From: Nocardia sp. BMG51109
Lineage (GTDB): Bacteria; Actinomycetota; Actinomycetes; Mycobacteriales; Mycobacteriaceae
Length of the DNA: 64,000 bases
Direction of reading: 5' to 3'
Assembly: GCF_000526215.1 (NCBI RefSeq)
Contig: NZ_JAFQ01000004.1
Span: 2,294,001 to 2,358,000 of the forward strand
Each line of letters starts with the position of its first letter. Positions within the stretch are counted from its first letter, which is position 1. The position numbers were made by a program, and so were the translations under genes. Below the pieces are notes generated by a model. It had not been told where the DNA came from, did no database searches, and saw only the letters and a list, made by a program, of their open reading frames with translations. Shown here one piece after another: positions 1 to 8,715 of this stretch.

Positions 1-1179
1 GTGCGCACCTTCGCCCGGCTGTGGGCGTCGGAGCCGCTGGAGGATTGGCGCGCCTGGGCGAGCTGGCGGGTGCTGCGGTCCCGCGCGGCGTATCTGACCG
101 CCGCACTGGTCGAGGAGAACTTCGACTTCTACGGCCGCACGCTCACCGGGGCGCAGGAGAATCGCGAGCGCTGGAAGCGCGGTGTGTCGCTGGTGCAGGA
201 CCTGCTCGGCGAGGCGGTCGGCAAGCTGTACGTGGCCGAGCACTTTCCGCCCGAGGCCAAGCAGCGCATGCGGCAGCTGGTGGACAACCTGACCGAGGCG
301 TACCGCCGCAATATCGCCCAGCTGGACTGGATGGGGCCCGAGACCCGCGAGGCCGCGCTCGCCAAGCTGGAGAAGTTCACCCCGAAGATCGGCTACCCGG
401 ATCGCTGGCGCGACTACTCCGCCGTGCAGATCGATCCGGCCGATCTGGTCGGCAACTACCGCAGCGGCTACGCCGCCGAACACGATCGCGACCTGAACAA
501 GCTCGGAGGTCCGGTCGATCGCGACGAGTGGTTCATGACGCCGCAGACGGTGAACGCCTACTACAACCCGGGGATGAACGAGATCGTCTTCCCCGCCGCG
601 ATCCTGCAGCCGCCATTCTTCGACATGAACGCCGACGACGCCGCCAACTACGGCGGTATCGGCGCCGTGATCGGCCACGAGATCGGGCACGGATTCGACG
701 ATCAGGGCAGCAAATACGACGGCGACGGCAATATGATCGACTGGTGGACCGATGCCGACCGCACCGAATTCGGCAAGCGCACCAAGGCGTTGGTCGATCA
801 GTACGACCGGTTCTCCCCCGCGGATCTCCCCGACAACCACACGGTGAACGGCGAGTTCACGATCGGCGAGAACATCGGTGATCTGGGTGGCCTCTCGATC
901 GCCCTGCAGGCCTACCGGATTTCGCTGAACGGTGCCGAGCCGCCGGTCGTCGACGGGCTCACCGGCCTGCAGCGGGTGTTCTTCGGCTGGGCACAGGTGT
1001 GGCGCACCAAATCCCGCCGGGAGGAGGCGATTCGGCGCCTGGCCGTGGACCCGCACTCGCCGCCCGAGTTCCGCTGCAACGGCGTGGTCCGCAACCTGGA
1101 CGGCTTCCACGAGGCGTTCGACGTGACGGAGGGTGACGCGCTGTACCTGGATCCGGCCGAGCGCGTGCGGATCTGGTAG
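1..1179 (+). CDS. M13-family zinc metallopeptidase (neprilysin/PepO type), 3' part
   Basis: Zinc endopeptidase of the neprilysin/endothelin-converting-enzyme family, which cleaves small peptides. The visible 392 residues are the C-terminal half of a protein that is usually about 650-680 residues, so the gene starts before the window and the GTG at base 1 is probably internal. The zinc motif HEIGH is at residues 226-230, followed by the family signature GFDDQGSKYD. The third zinc ligand is E290 in ENIGDLGG, 64 residues after the first His as in neprilysin. The C-terminus CNGVVRNLDGFHEAFDV and a final Trp are typical of the family. It converges on the L,D-transpeptidase gene across a strong two-way terminator. 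Confidence 0.93.
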   Translation: MRTFARLWASEPLEDWRAWASWRVLRSRAAYLTAALVEENFDFYGRTLTGAQENRERWKRGVSLVQDLLGEAVGKLYVAEHFPPEAKQRMRQLVDNLTEAYRRNIAQLDWMGPETREAALAKLEKFTPKIGYPDRWRDYSAVQIDPADLVGNYRSGYAAEHDRDLNKLGGPVDRDEWFMTPQTVNAYYNPGMNEIVFPAAILQPPFFDMNADDAANYGGIGAVIGHEIGHGFDDQGSKYDGDGNMIDWWTDADRTEFGKRTKALVDQYDRFSPADLPDNHTVNGEFTIGENIGDLGGLSIALQAYRISLNGAEPPVVDGLTGLQRVFFGWAQVWRTKSRREEAIRRLAVDPHSPPEFRCNGVVRNLDGFHEAFDVTEGDALYLDPAERVRIW

Positions 1180-1192
1180 ATCAACCTTCGAA

Positions 1193-1235
1193 AACAGCGC
1201 GGGCCCCGAGCATTTCGCTCGGGGCCCGCGCTGTT
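1193..1235. terminator. Bidirectional intrinsic terminator
   Basis: Perfect 19-bp stem (1193-1211 with 1217-1235) closing a 5-nt loop ATTTC, between the convergent M13 peptidase and L,D-transpeptidase genes. Confidence 0.9.
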
Positions 1236-1259
1236 CGGTACGGAGTGCTCGGTACCGGA

Positions 1260-2216
1260 TCAGTTCCAGTCGCCCATGCCGTCACTGGCGCTGAGGGTGC
1301 CCTGGGAGTTCTGCACCACGACCGGATCGCCCTTCTGCGAGTTCTCGAAGAACCACTGGGCGTCCGCCGGGCTGACGTTGAGGCAGCCGTGGCTGGTATC
1401 CGAAACACCCTGCTGCGGAACCGACCACGGGGCGGAGTGCACGAAGATGCCGCTGTTGGACAGCCGGGTCGCGTACTCGACCTCGAGCTTGTAGCCCTCC
1501 GGATCGGTGGTCGCGACCCCGTAGGTGCTGGAGTCCATGATCATCTTCCGGTTCTTCTCGCCGACGTAGTAGGTGCCGTTGGGCGTTTCGTGCTTGGGCT
1601 TGCCCATCGACGTCGGCATCTCCTTGACCACCTCGCCGTTGCGGGTGACGGTGATCATGTGGGTGGCGTCGTCGGCCGTCGTGATCACCTCGTCGCCGAC
1701 CTTGTAGGCCACCGTGGTGCCGCCCGCCTCGACGGTGATGTCGGAGTTGGCCGTCCAGAAGCTCTCCGGCCGCCAGCGCACCTGCTTGTCGCCGTACCAG
1801 TAGAAGTGGCCCTGCACCGGGTTGGTGGAGGTGATCCGGATGGCCTTCTCGGCGGCGGCGTGATCGCCGACCGGTTCCTTGAAGTTGATCACGACCGGCT
1901 GGGCCACGCCCACGACCTCACCGTCGCCGGGCGCGATGTTGGGCGCGGCGAAATTGGCCGCCGGCAGTGCCGGCGGGTTGTTCATCGGCGCGGCGCCCGG
2001 TTCCGGCTGCGGTTGCGGCACGGAGGCGGGTGCCCCCGGGACCTCGGGGCCGCCCGGCCACAGCGGCGCGGCCGAGGCGGGTGCGAAGGCGATCGCACCG
2101 GCGGCGGTCGCCGCCAGGGATAGAACACCGATTCTCGCGATGCGAGTCGATATGTTCCGTCCGGGTCTGCGACAGGTAGTGGTGCGCACTGCCGTTCTCG
2201 TCCTCTCCATCCTCAT
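1260..2216 (-). CDS. L,D-transpeptidase with YkuD catalytic domain
   Basis: Cell-wall enzyme that makes 3->3 peptidoglycan cross-links outside the membrane. The N-terminus carries a basic stretch and a hydrophobic signal (IGVLSLAATAAGAIAFAPASA), then a proline-rich linker, an Ig-like domain starting near PVVINFKEPVGD, and the YkuD domain. The catalytic motif SHGCLNVSP holds the nucleophilic Cys, with the upstream partner His in GIFVHSAPW. This architecture matches the mycobacterial LdtB/Ldt(Mt2) group. The start is uncertain: ATG codons at 2216 and 2210 and a GTG near 2190 are all possible, and an upstream ATG at 2273 would add residues that do not look like a signal peptide. The domain call is firm. 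Confidence 0.93.
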   Translation of the reverse strand: MRMERTRTAVRTTTCRRPGRNISTRIARIGVLSLAATAAGAIAFAPASAAPLWPGGPEVPGAPASVPQPQPEPGAAPMNNPPALPAANFAAPNIAPGDGEVVGVAQPVVINFKEPVGDHAAAEKAIRITSTNPVQGHFYWYGDKQVRWRPESFWTANSDITVEAGGTTVAYKVGDEVITTADDATHMITVTRNGEVVKEMPTSMGKPKHETPNGTYYVGEKNRKMIMDSSTYGVATTDPEGYKLEVEYATRLSNSGIFVHSAPWSVPQQGVSDTSHGCLNVSPADAQWFFENSQKGDPVVVQNSQGTLSASDGMGDWN

Positions 2217-2476
2217 GACGCACGCGGATACGCGAGCAGGAAGATTCCTCTGGGCCCCGACCCCGGGTTCCATTACTACATCCCGTGCGGCGGCACGCCA
2301 ATTGCGTTCTGCCGGTTATGAAGTTCGGTCTTGTGCTGTGCAACTCGTCACCAGGTCGCCGGTGGATTGCCCCGGTGGCGCATCTGCGCCGTTCGCATCG
2401 GCGAGTCGGCTTCGGAGAACCGATCGGGCATCGAAAAATCACACCGATGCGTTACCAAACCTCATTGTGATTCAAT

Positions 2477-3853
2477 TCACATACGAGTGGCGGTTCGCGG
2501 ACATTCCGATACGACGTCGAACGTGATCCCGGCGTGCGGTCCGGTGGCGATGTTGTGCGGCACGGCCACCGGAATCCGGCCGCGGGCGTACCGCGGTGAC
2601 GGTGCCAGCACGACGTGGGTGAGCAGGGTGGCCAGCACGATGCGCAGCTCGTGGTCCGCCAGCGACGCGCCGACGCAGCGCCGGTGCCCGCCGCCGTACG
2701 GCGCGAACTCGAAGGGCCCGTAGCGGCGCTCGAGAAAACGTTCGGGGCGGAAACGCTCCGGCTCGGCCCAGACCTCGGGATCGGAGTGCAGCAGCGGGAG
2801 GGAGATCCCCATCGTGTCCCCGGCGGCCAGGTCGACGCCGCGCAACGCGAACGGCCCGGTCAGCCGGCGCAGCACGATCGGCACCGGTGGGTGCAGCCGC
2901 AGCGTCTCCTGGCAGACGGCGTCCAGATACGGCAATCGCGCTTGTTCGCCGGGGTCGAAGCCGGGACCCGCGTCGTCCAGTTCGGCGCGTAGCCGACGCA
3001 GCGTGTGCGGTTGCCGGTGCAACCGGAACAGTGCCCACACCAGGCTGGTCGCGGTGGTCTCGTGGCCGGCCACCAGCAGGGTGCGCAACTGGTCGCGCAG
3101 GTCGTCGTCGGATATTGCGGTGCCGTCCTCGTAGCGCGAGTGCAGCAGCATGTCCAGGATGTCGGCGCCGGTCTCGCCGGCGCCCCGGCGGCGCGCGATA
3201 TCGGCGGAGATCAGCTCGTCCAGCCGGGCCCGCGCGGCCACGAACCGGTCCCACGGCGCGTATCCGAAGGCGCCGTGCCGCAAGGCCGGAACGAGCAGCA
3301 GCGGTCCGCTGAAGGCGGTCAGGAAGGCGCCGACCGCCGCGGTGTACTCGGCCCGGCGCGCCGGATCGTCCACCCCGAACACCGCGGTCAGGATCACCCG
3401 CAGCGTGATCGACCGGGCCGCCGCCCGGGCATCCACCCGGGTTCCGGGCCGCCACGGCGGGGTGCTGCCGTGCCCGCGCAGCTCGTCCAGGGTCGCATCG
3501 CGAATAATGCTGCCGTACCGGCGAATTCGGTCGCGATGAAATGCCGGGGCCAGTAAAGTCCGCTCGCGCCTGTGCCGTCCATCTTCGGCGAGAATCAGTG
3601 AGGCCGAACCCACCAGCGGTTCAATGGGATTCGGGTGCGGTGGGCGCAGAATATCGATCGGCGCGCGAAACAATTCCCGAGCACCAGAATTTGTTCCAGT
3701 AAACAATACGGCGCCGAATCCGGGAAAACGGACGAAGAACGGGTCGCCCTCGCGATCTCGCCGCCATCGGAAATATCGTTCGAAATCCGCGCCGGCCCAC
3801 AGCGCGTGTACCGCGGCCCACCGTGGCACCCGAGGTCCGGCCTGTCTACTCAT
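2477..3853 (-). CDS. Cytochrome P450
   Basis: Heme-thiolate monooxygenase of 458 residues with all canonical motifs: I-helix AGHETTATS, K-helix ETLR, the PERF/RPERF meander and the heme loop FAPYGGGHRRCVGASLA with the axial Cys. The long form and the PERFRPERFLERRYGPFEFAPYGGG sequence around the meander are nearer to CYP110/eukaryote-like bacterial P450s than to CYP105-type enzymes. No ferredoxin or reductase gene is adjacent. No clear ribosome-binding site precedes the ATG at 3853, so the start could lie a few codons downstream. Substrate unknown. Confidence 0.93.
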   Translation of the reverse strand: MSRQAGPRVPRWAAVHALWAGADFERYFRWRRDREGDPFFVRFPGFGAVLFTGTNSGARELFRAPIDILRPPHPNPIEPLVGSASLILAEDGRHRRERTLLAPAFHRDRIRRYGSIIRDATLDELRGHGSTPPWRPGTRVDARAAARSITLRVILTAVFGVDDPARRAEYTAAVGAFLTAFSGPLLLVPALRHGAFGYAPWDRFVAARARLDELISADIARRRGAGETGADILDMLLHSRYEDGTAISDDDLRDQLRTLLVAGHETTATSLVWALFRLHRQPHTLRRLRAELDDAGPGFDPGEQARLPYLDAVCQETLRLHPPVPIVLRRLTGPFALRGVDLAAGDTMGISLPLLHSDPEVWAEPERFRPERFLERRYGPFEFAPYGGGHRRCVGASLADHELRIVLATLLTHVVLAPSPRYARGRIPVAVPHNIATGPHAGITFDVVSECPRTATRM

Positions 3854-3916
3854 ATGGACGAATACGAGGTGCGGGGCCGAGCGGTTCGAACGATTCCGGC
3901 CCCGCCGGAGGCCGGG

Positions 3917-5224
3917 TCAGACCCGATCCCGCAGGACCGCGGCCTGCGCCAGGCCCGCCAATCGCGCCAGCCGCCCGTCGCCGATCGTGTTGAACGAGTT
4001 GCCGAGCCGATTGGTGACGAAGGCGACCGACATGCCCAGTTCAGGATCGGAGAAGGCGCCCGACCCGCCGACGCCGTAGTGGCCGAATGCCTTTCGAGGT
4101 GGACGCCGGGACAGCACCGGCGGCCGGTGATAGCCGAGGGTGAACGGCACCCGGACGCCGAGCACGTAGTCGCGCCGCTCGGTGTGCTGCACCCGGTTGA
4201 TCACCGCGATCGTCTCCGGGCGCAACAGCGGGGCCGCCGGCGTTCCGTCCGCCGTCCGCCCGTCGCTCGCCAGCGCCCCGTACATCCGCGCCAGCGCCCG
4301 CGCCGAGAACACCCCGTTGAAACCGGGAATCACGGCGTCGTGCAGGCGCGGATCGACAACCAGCGCGTCGAGCCCGGCGGGCATACCGGCCTCGGCGACG
4401 GCGGCGACCACCCGGGACCGGGCGATCAGCGCGGAGGCGGCATCCCAGCGCAGGCCCGGCACGCGCAGCCGCGGGAAGGTGCGGGCGATGCGCGGGCGCT
4501 CGGATTCCGGCACCCGATACCAGAATTCCGGGGTGCGCAGCGGTTCGGCGATCTCCCGGCGCAGCACGTCGGTGAACTCGTCGCCGGTCACCCGCTGCAC
4601 CAGCTCGGCGACCAGCCAGCCGAAGGTGACCGCGTGATACCCCGACCCCTGCGTCCGCCGCGGATCCGCGACGCCCTCGGCCAGCGCCGCCACCATCGCG
4701 TCATAGTCGAGGAGGCCGTCCGGGGTGGCGGTGAGTCCACGCACGCGGTGCAGGCCGGCCCGATGCGAGAGCATGTCCCGCACCGTGATCGTCTCCTTGC
4801 CGTTCACCGCGAATTCCGGCCAGTACTCGGCCACCGGTGCGTCGTATTCGAGCAGGCCGCGTTCGGCCAGCCGGTGCAGCACCGTCGCCGCGACACCTTT
4901 ACCGGTGGAGAAGCTCAGCGCCACGGTGTCGTGCCGCCATTGTCGTCCCGGGGCCGCCTCGCCGGCCCAGACATCCACGACGGGTCGGCCGTGCAGGTAC
5001 ACCGCGAAGGCCCCGCCGCCGCGGGTGGGGCGGGCGAACATCCGGAAGAACCGGTGCACGACCGGCACGAACCGCGGGTCGATCACCATGCGCTGCGCGT
5101 CCGCTCCCGGCTGCGCCTCGACCGGCCCGGCGGGAGACTCGGGGTCGGGAAGGGATTCGGGCTCCGAGGAAGGCTCGGGTTCTGGGAAAGGCTCGGGTTC
5201 TGGGAAAGGCGCTGCCGCGACCAT
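3917..5224 (-). CDS. Serine hydrolase / beta-lactamase-family esterase (class C fold)
   Basis: Penicillin-binding-protein-like hydrolase of 435 residues (EstB/LipL type). The nucleophile motif SxxK is seen in SFSTGKGVAATVL, a Tyr motif in SGYHAVTFGWL, and a C-terminal HYGVGGSGAFSDPE that corresponds to the KTG-like strand. The ATG at 5224 is chosen because AGGAGGG lies about 7 nt upstream; the frame stays open further upstream but runs into the ARC remnant. The first ~30 residues are a Glu/Pro-rich repeat (PFPEPEP units) encoded by an 18-bp tandem repeat and should be disordered. There is no obvious signal peptide, so an intracellular lipase/esterase role is the most likely. Confidence 0.88.
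   Translation of the reverse strand: MVAAAPFPEPEPFPEPEPSSEPESLPDPESPAGPVEAQPGADAQRMVIDPRFVPVVHRFFRMFARPTRGGGAFAVYLHGRPVVDVWAGEAAPGRQWRHDTVALSFSTGKGVAATVLHRLAERGLLEYDAPVAEYWPEFAVNGKETITVRDMLSHRAGLHRVRGLTATPDGLLDYDAMVAALAEGVADPRRTQGSGYHAVTFGWLVAELVQRVTGDEFTDVLRREIAEPLRTPEFWYRVPESERPRIARTFPRLRVPGLRWDAASALIARSRVVAAVAEAGMPAGLDALVVDPRLHDAVIPGFNGVFSARALARMYGALASDGRTADGTPAAPLLRPETIAVINRVQHTERRDYVLGVRVPFTLGYHRPPVLSRRPPRKAFGHYGVGGSGAFSDPELGMSVAFVTNRLGNSFNTIGDGRLARLAGLAQAAVLRDRV
5172..5207. repeat. 18-bp tandem repeat, two copies
   Basis: GGCTCGGGTTCTGGGAAA occurs twice head to tail (5172-5189, 5190-5207). On the minus strand it encodes repeated PFPEPE units at the N-terminus of the serine hydrolase. 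Confidence 0.9.
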
Positions 5225-5299
5225 CTGCCGCCCTCCTGACGCCGCTGTACCGCGGCCATCCGTTCGGTCGTCCGCTACCGGGTTACCCGAATCCGCGGA

Positions 5300-5523
5300 A
5301 TCAGCGTAGCTCCGACGATCACTCGGCGTGATCGCCGCCGAACTCGGCGACATCGTCGGCGTGCAGCTGCCCCCGGTCAGGTACTTCGAGAAGATGTCCT
5401 GGGCCGCCTCGCGTCCGGACGCTCGATCTTGACCTGCACGTCGAGACGGGCCGCAGGACAGCCGGATCGATCATGCCCGCACGGTTCGGAGGCGCCGATG
5501 ACGACGACGTCCTTCAGCCCCTC
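5300..5523 (-). pseudogene. Decayed fragment of proteasome-associated ATPase ARC/Mpa
   Basis: Read on the minus strand, three frames together give an ordered series of ARC/Mpa blocks: EGLKDVVVIGAS, then NRAGMIDPAVLRP, then RLDVQVKIERPDA, then EAAQDIFSKYLT, then QLHADDVAEFGGDHAE. In mycobacterial Mpa these blocks are consecutive (the AAA second-region-of-homology through the C-terminal small domain). Small insertions and deletions separate them (an extra G after GAS, about 4 nt lost after LRP, one base lost before EAA, another shift before QLH), and a TGA follows DHAE. Similarity stops abruptly near 5527, so the N-terminal three-quarters is absent. The piece lies between unrelated genes; an intact copy is expected elsewhere because the family is normally single-copy. 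Confidence 0.82.
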
Positions 5524-5623
5524 GGCGGTCGTGCTGCTCCAGGCTGTCGTGCTGCTTCAGGGGATCGCACTGCTTCAGGGGGCGCGGCGTTCCAGTGTGG
5601 TCAGCGTGCAGGGTTGCGGTGGC

Positions 5624-6145
5624 TCAGGGCGGTGACGCCGGGGTGCGCCACAACCCGACCGGTGTCGCCAGGCAGCCGTCGCCGTCGAGCGAATCCCACG
5701 CCAGCGCCGCCGATCCCAGGCAGACCACCGGGTGTTCGCTCGAATCCACCTGTGCCCGAGAGCCGTTCAGCGCCACCGCGACACCGGCCCGGTTGCCGCC
5801 CGGTGCGGCATCGAGCGAGGTGAGCGCGTACGCGTCCGGGCCGAGCCCGATCGCGACCGGCAGCCCGGTGATGCCCTCGCCGGCCCCGACGCCGCCGGCG
5901 GCCCCGACCCCCAGCGCGACCGCTCCGGCCGCCGCCCTGGCATAGCCGACGCCGTCGAAACCGGCGGCATGCGCACGACCGGAGTCGGCGGCGGCCGCCC
6001 GGCAGGCGGTGTCGCCCTCGACGACCGTCACGTCCCGGCCGTCGGCGGAGTAGCAATGCACATCGGTTGCTGAGGCCGTCGCGGCGGCGCAGGCACAGGC
6101 CCCAACCGCTGCCGCCGAACACAAGATTGCGCTGATCAGCTTCAC
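5624..6145 (-). CDS. Small secreted protein of unknown function (DUF6764-like)
   Basis: 173-residue protein with an N-terminal Sec signal (MKLISAILCSAAAVGACACAA, Ala-rich, cleavage probable near ATASA). The mature part has paired cysteines (HCYSADG, DTACRAAA, VCLGSAALAWDS, GDGCLATP), suggesting disulfides, and a glycine/alanine-rich centre. It resembles small exported proteins of Nocardia and Rhodococcus annotated as DUF6764; that family name is from memory. It is divergent from the LppU gene, sharing a ~200-bp intergenic region. Its start ATG is preceded by AAGGGAG. Confidence 0.72.
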   Translation of the reverse strand: MKLISAILCSAAAVGACACAAATASATDVHCYSADGRDVTVVEGDTACRAAAADSGRAHAAGFDGVGYARAAAGAVALGVGAAGGVGAGEGITGLPVAIGLGPDAYALTSLDAAPGGNRAGVAVALNGSRAQVDSSEHPVVCLGSAALAWDSLDGDGCLATPVGLWRTPASPP

Positions 6146-6350
6146 GGTTTACTCCCTTCGGGCCGACTCCTTCACCATACTCAGATCGTTTGCCAGAGCC
6201 TCGAATCCGGCTCGTGCGCGCGATTCGCCGACGCCGATGACCCGGGCATGGAACGCGGAGAATCGTCCGCCGTTAGCATGAGCAACAAATAAGGTGACTT
6301 CGAAGGCTCCCGGGTGCGAATTCGAAGCAGGACGGCTCGGGGAGGGTCTC

Positions 6351-6938
6351 ATGTCATATCCGTTGGCCTCGGTTCGAATCCTGTTGCCGGCCTCGGCCGT
6401 CGTCGTCCTCGGTCTCGCCGGATGCGGTTCGACCGTCGGCGGTCATCCCACGGCGGCCGGCGGCGGTGCGGCGCAGTCCGCGACGAGCACCGGGTCCGCG
6501 CCGACGTCCAAGCCCCCGGCCACCGGTGGCGACGTCGATTTTCAGGCTCAGGTCGGCGATTGCGTGCAGCTGGGTGGGACCACCGAGGAGGCCACCATCG
6601 AGCACGCGGCATGCGGCGGCCGCGAATCCAATTACAAGGTGGTCGGCAAGGCGCCGACCTCCGACGAGTGCGCCTCGGACACCGACAATGTGTACTACGA
6701 GACCCTGCGCGGCCGGGAGACCGGCGCCCTGTGCCTGGACCGGGACTGGGTGGTCGGCGGCTGCATGGATATCGGCGGCGATGTCGCCGAGCGGATCGAA
6801 TGCACCCAGCCCGCCGTCGAGGGCGTGCGGGTGCTGACCATTCTGCCGAACACCGACAGCGTCGACGCCTGCCCGCACGATGACGGCGGATTCGTCTACG
6901 ACCAGCGCCGATTCGTGGTCTGCGTGCAGAATCTCTGA
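6351..6938 (+). CDS. lppU: LppU/SCO3897-family lipoprotein
   Basis: 195-residue exported lipoprotein. The signal peptide ends in the lipobox LAGC (VVVLGLAGCGSTVGG), so the Cys would be lipidated and the protein anchored on the outer face of the membrane. A Gly/Ala/Ser linker is followed by a compact Cys-rich domain starting GDCVQLGG and ending DQRRFVVCVQNL, the pattern of mycobacterial LppU and related Streptomyces proteins. ATG 6351 is chosen over the upstream ATG at 6294 because only the former places the signal peptide at the N-terminus. Function is not established for the family. Confidence 0.86.
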   Translation: MSYPLASVRILLPASAVVVLGLAGCGSTVGGHPTAAGGGAAQSATSTGSAPTSKPPATGGDVDFQAQVGDCVQLGGTTEEATIEHAACGGRESNYKVVGKAPTSDECASDTDNVYYETLRGRETGALCLDRDWVVGGCMDIGGDVAERIECTQPAVEGVRVLTILPNTDSVDACPHDDGGFVYDQRRFVVCVQNL

Positions 6939-7029
6939 CACCCCGGCACGCCGGTACCGCCACCCCTGTCACGCCGCACCGACGCCCTGCCGCGAGCCGT
7001 CGAGCGCCCGGCGGCCGTAGCGTGGTGCC

Positions 7030-8670
7030 GTGAGTACCACGCAGCCGCCGCGGTTGGGTTCGTCGACCGGACGGTGGATCGTGCTGGCCACCGTGCTCGG
7101 CTCCTCGGTGGCGGCCCTGGACGCGACGGTCGTCAATATCGCCCTGCCCCGGATCGGCGAGTCGATGCACGCAGGCGTATCCGGATTGCAGTGGATCCTG
7201 AGCGGCTACACGCTGACGCTGGCGTCGTTCATCCTGCTCGGCGGGTCGCTCGGCGATCGGCTCGGCCGCAGGCGCGTGTTCGTCTGGGGCACGATCGGTT
7301 TCGCCGCCGCCTCGGTCCTGTGCGGGGCCGCCGTGAACATCGAGATGCTGGTGACGGCGCGCGTCTTGCAGGGCATCGCGGGCGCGCTGCTGACTCCCGG
7401 CAGCCTCGCGCTGATCTCCTCGTCGATCGATGACCGCGATCAGGGCGCCGCGATCGGCCTGTGGTCCGGCTTCGGCGGCGTCGCCGGTGCCCTCGGCCCG
7501 TTCCTGGGCGGCTGGTTGATCGAGGTCGCCGGCTGGCGGTCCATCTTCCTCATCAATGTGCCGCTGGCCGCCGTGGTGGTGGCGGTCTCGGTGCGGCACG
7601 TGCCGGAGAGCCGCGACCCGGACGCGCCCGACCGGCTGGACGTACCCGGCGCGCTGGTGGTGGCGGCCGGGCTCGGCGCGTTGACCTTCGGGCTGATCCA
7701 GGCGACACCGCTGCTGAGCGTGGCCGGGCTGGTGCTGCTGGCGGTCTTCGCGGTGATCGAAATGCGCAGCGATCACCCCTTGGTTCCGCCGGGCCTGTTC
7801 ACCGGGGCCGAGCTGTTCCCGACGGCCGCCTCGTCCCCGGCAGACGGTGCGTCTCCGGAGACCGGGCCGTCCTCGACGGCCGAATCGTCCTCGGCGCCTG
7901 CCCGATCCGCGGCTCCCGCCTCGTCCCCGGACCGGGCCCGGGCAGAGGGCCGCGACGCGCGCTCGGGCCGGGTCTTCACCGCGGCCAATCTGGTGACCCT
8001 GGCCGTCTACGCCGCCCTGGGCGGCGTGTTCTTCCTGCTGGTCCTGCAGCTACAGCAGGTCGCCGGGTACTCCCCGTTGTTCTCGGGGGTGGCGACGCTG
8101 CCGGTCACCGTGCTGATGCTGGTGCTGTCGGCCCGGGCCGGGCGATGGGCCCAGCGGCACGGGCCGCGCCTGCCGATGACGGCCGGGCCGCTGGTGGCCG
8201 CGGCCGGGGTGCTGTTGCTGCTGCGGATCGGCCCGGATTCGGCGACCGCGGCCGGATATCTGCGCGACGTGCTGCCCGGTGTCGTGATCTTCGGGCTCGG
8301 ATTGTCGGCGCTGGTCGCGCCCCTGACCGGGGCGGTGCTGGGCGCTGTGCCCGCCGCGGCCGCCGGGATCGCCTCGGGCGTGAACAATGCCGTGGCCCGG
8401 ACCGCGCAGTTGCTCGCGGTGGCCGCGCTGCCCGGCGTGGCCGGCATCTCGGGATCGATCGGAGACGCGTCGGTGATCGACCACGGATTCACCGTCGCGA
8501 TGCGGATCTGCGCCGGACTGCTGATCGTCGGCGCGGTAGTGGCGGCCCTGCTGCTGGGCGGTCCCCGCCGTCGGCGTCCGGAGCGGTCGACGGTCGACTG
8601 CCTGCCGCACTGCGGCGTGGTGGGCCCGGCCGTACAGCCGCCGGTGCCCGGACACACCGCGAGGCGGTGA
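7030..8670 (+). CDS. MFS transporter, DHA2 (14-TM) drug-efflux type
   Basis: Proton-driven exporter of 546 residues. Motif A (GSLGDRLGRRRVFVWG) and motif C-like glycine-rich helices (GLWSGFGGVAGALGPFLGGWL) mark the EmrB/QacA branch. The opening ALDATVVNIALPRIG is the DHA2 motif D1. An unusual Ser/Ala/Pro-rich segment (about residues 268-315) sits between TM8 and TM9 where most homologues have a short loop. Translation starts at GTG 7030. The stop codon lies inside the left arm of the downstream terminator. No adjacent regulator is present; substrate unknown. Confidence 0.92.
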   Translation: MSTTQPPRLGSSTGRWIVLATVLGSSVAALDATVVNIALPRIGESMHAGVSGLQWILSGYTLTLASFILLGGSLGDRLGRRRVFVWGTIGFAAASVLCGAAVNIEMLVTARVLQGIAGALLTPGSLALISSSIDDRDQGAAIGLWSGFGGVAGALGPFLGGWLIEVAGWRSIFLINVPLAAVVVAVSVRHVPESRDPDAPDRLDVPGALVVAAGLGALTFGLIQATPLLSVAGLVLLAVFAVIEMRSDHPLVPPGLFTGAELFPTAASSPADGASPETGPSSTAESSSAPARSAAPASSPDRARAEGRDARSGRVFTAANLVTLAVYAALGGVFFLLVLQLQQVAGYSPLFSGVATLPVTVLMLVLSARAGRWAQRHGPRLPMTAGPLVAAAGVLLLLRIGPDSATAAGYLRDVLPGVVIFGLGLSALVAPLTGAVLGAVPAAAAGIASGVNNAVARTAQLLAVAALPGVAGISGSIGDASVIDHGFTVAMRICAGLLIVGAVVAALLLGGPRRRRPERSTVDCLPHCGVVGPAVQPPVPGHTARR

Positions 8671-8685
8671 GGAAACCTCACCGCC
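8663..8685. terminator. Bidirectional hairpin overlapping the MFS stop codon
   Basis: Perfect 10-bp stem GGCGGTGAGG / CCTCACCGCC with an AAA loop, between the convergent MFS and S1-protease genes. The left arm contains the MFS TGA stop. Confidence 0.8.
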
Positions 8686-8715
8686 CCGCATCCGCCGGAA
8701 AGACGAGATCCGCCG

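Noticed and set aside
6149..6352. 67-codon minus-strand frame between the secreted protein and lppU
   Set aside because: Atypical composition, no ribosome-binding site, and it fills the divergent promoter region.
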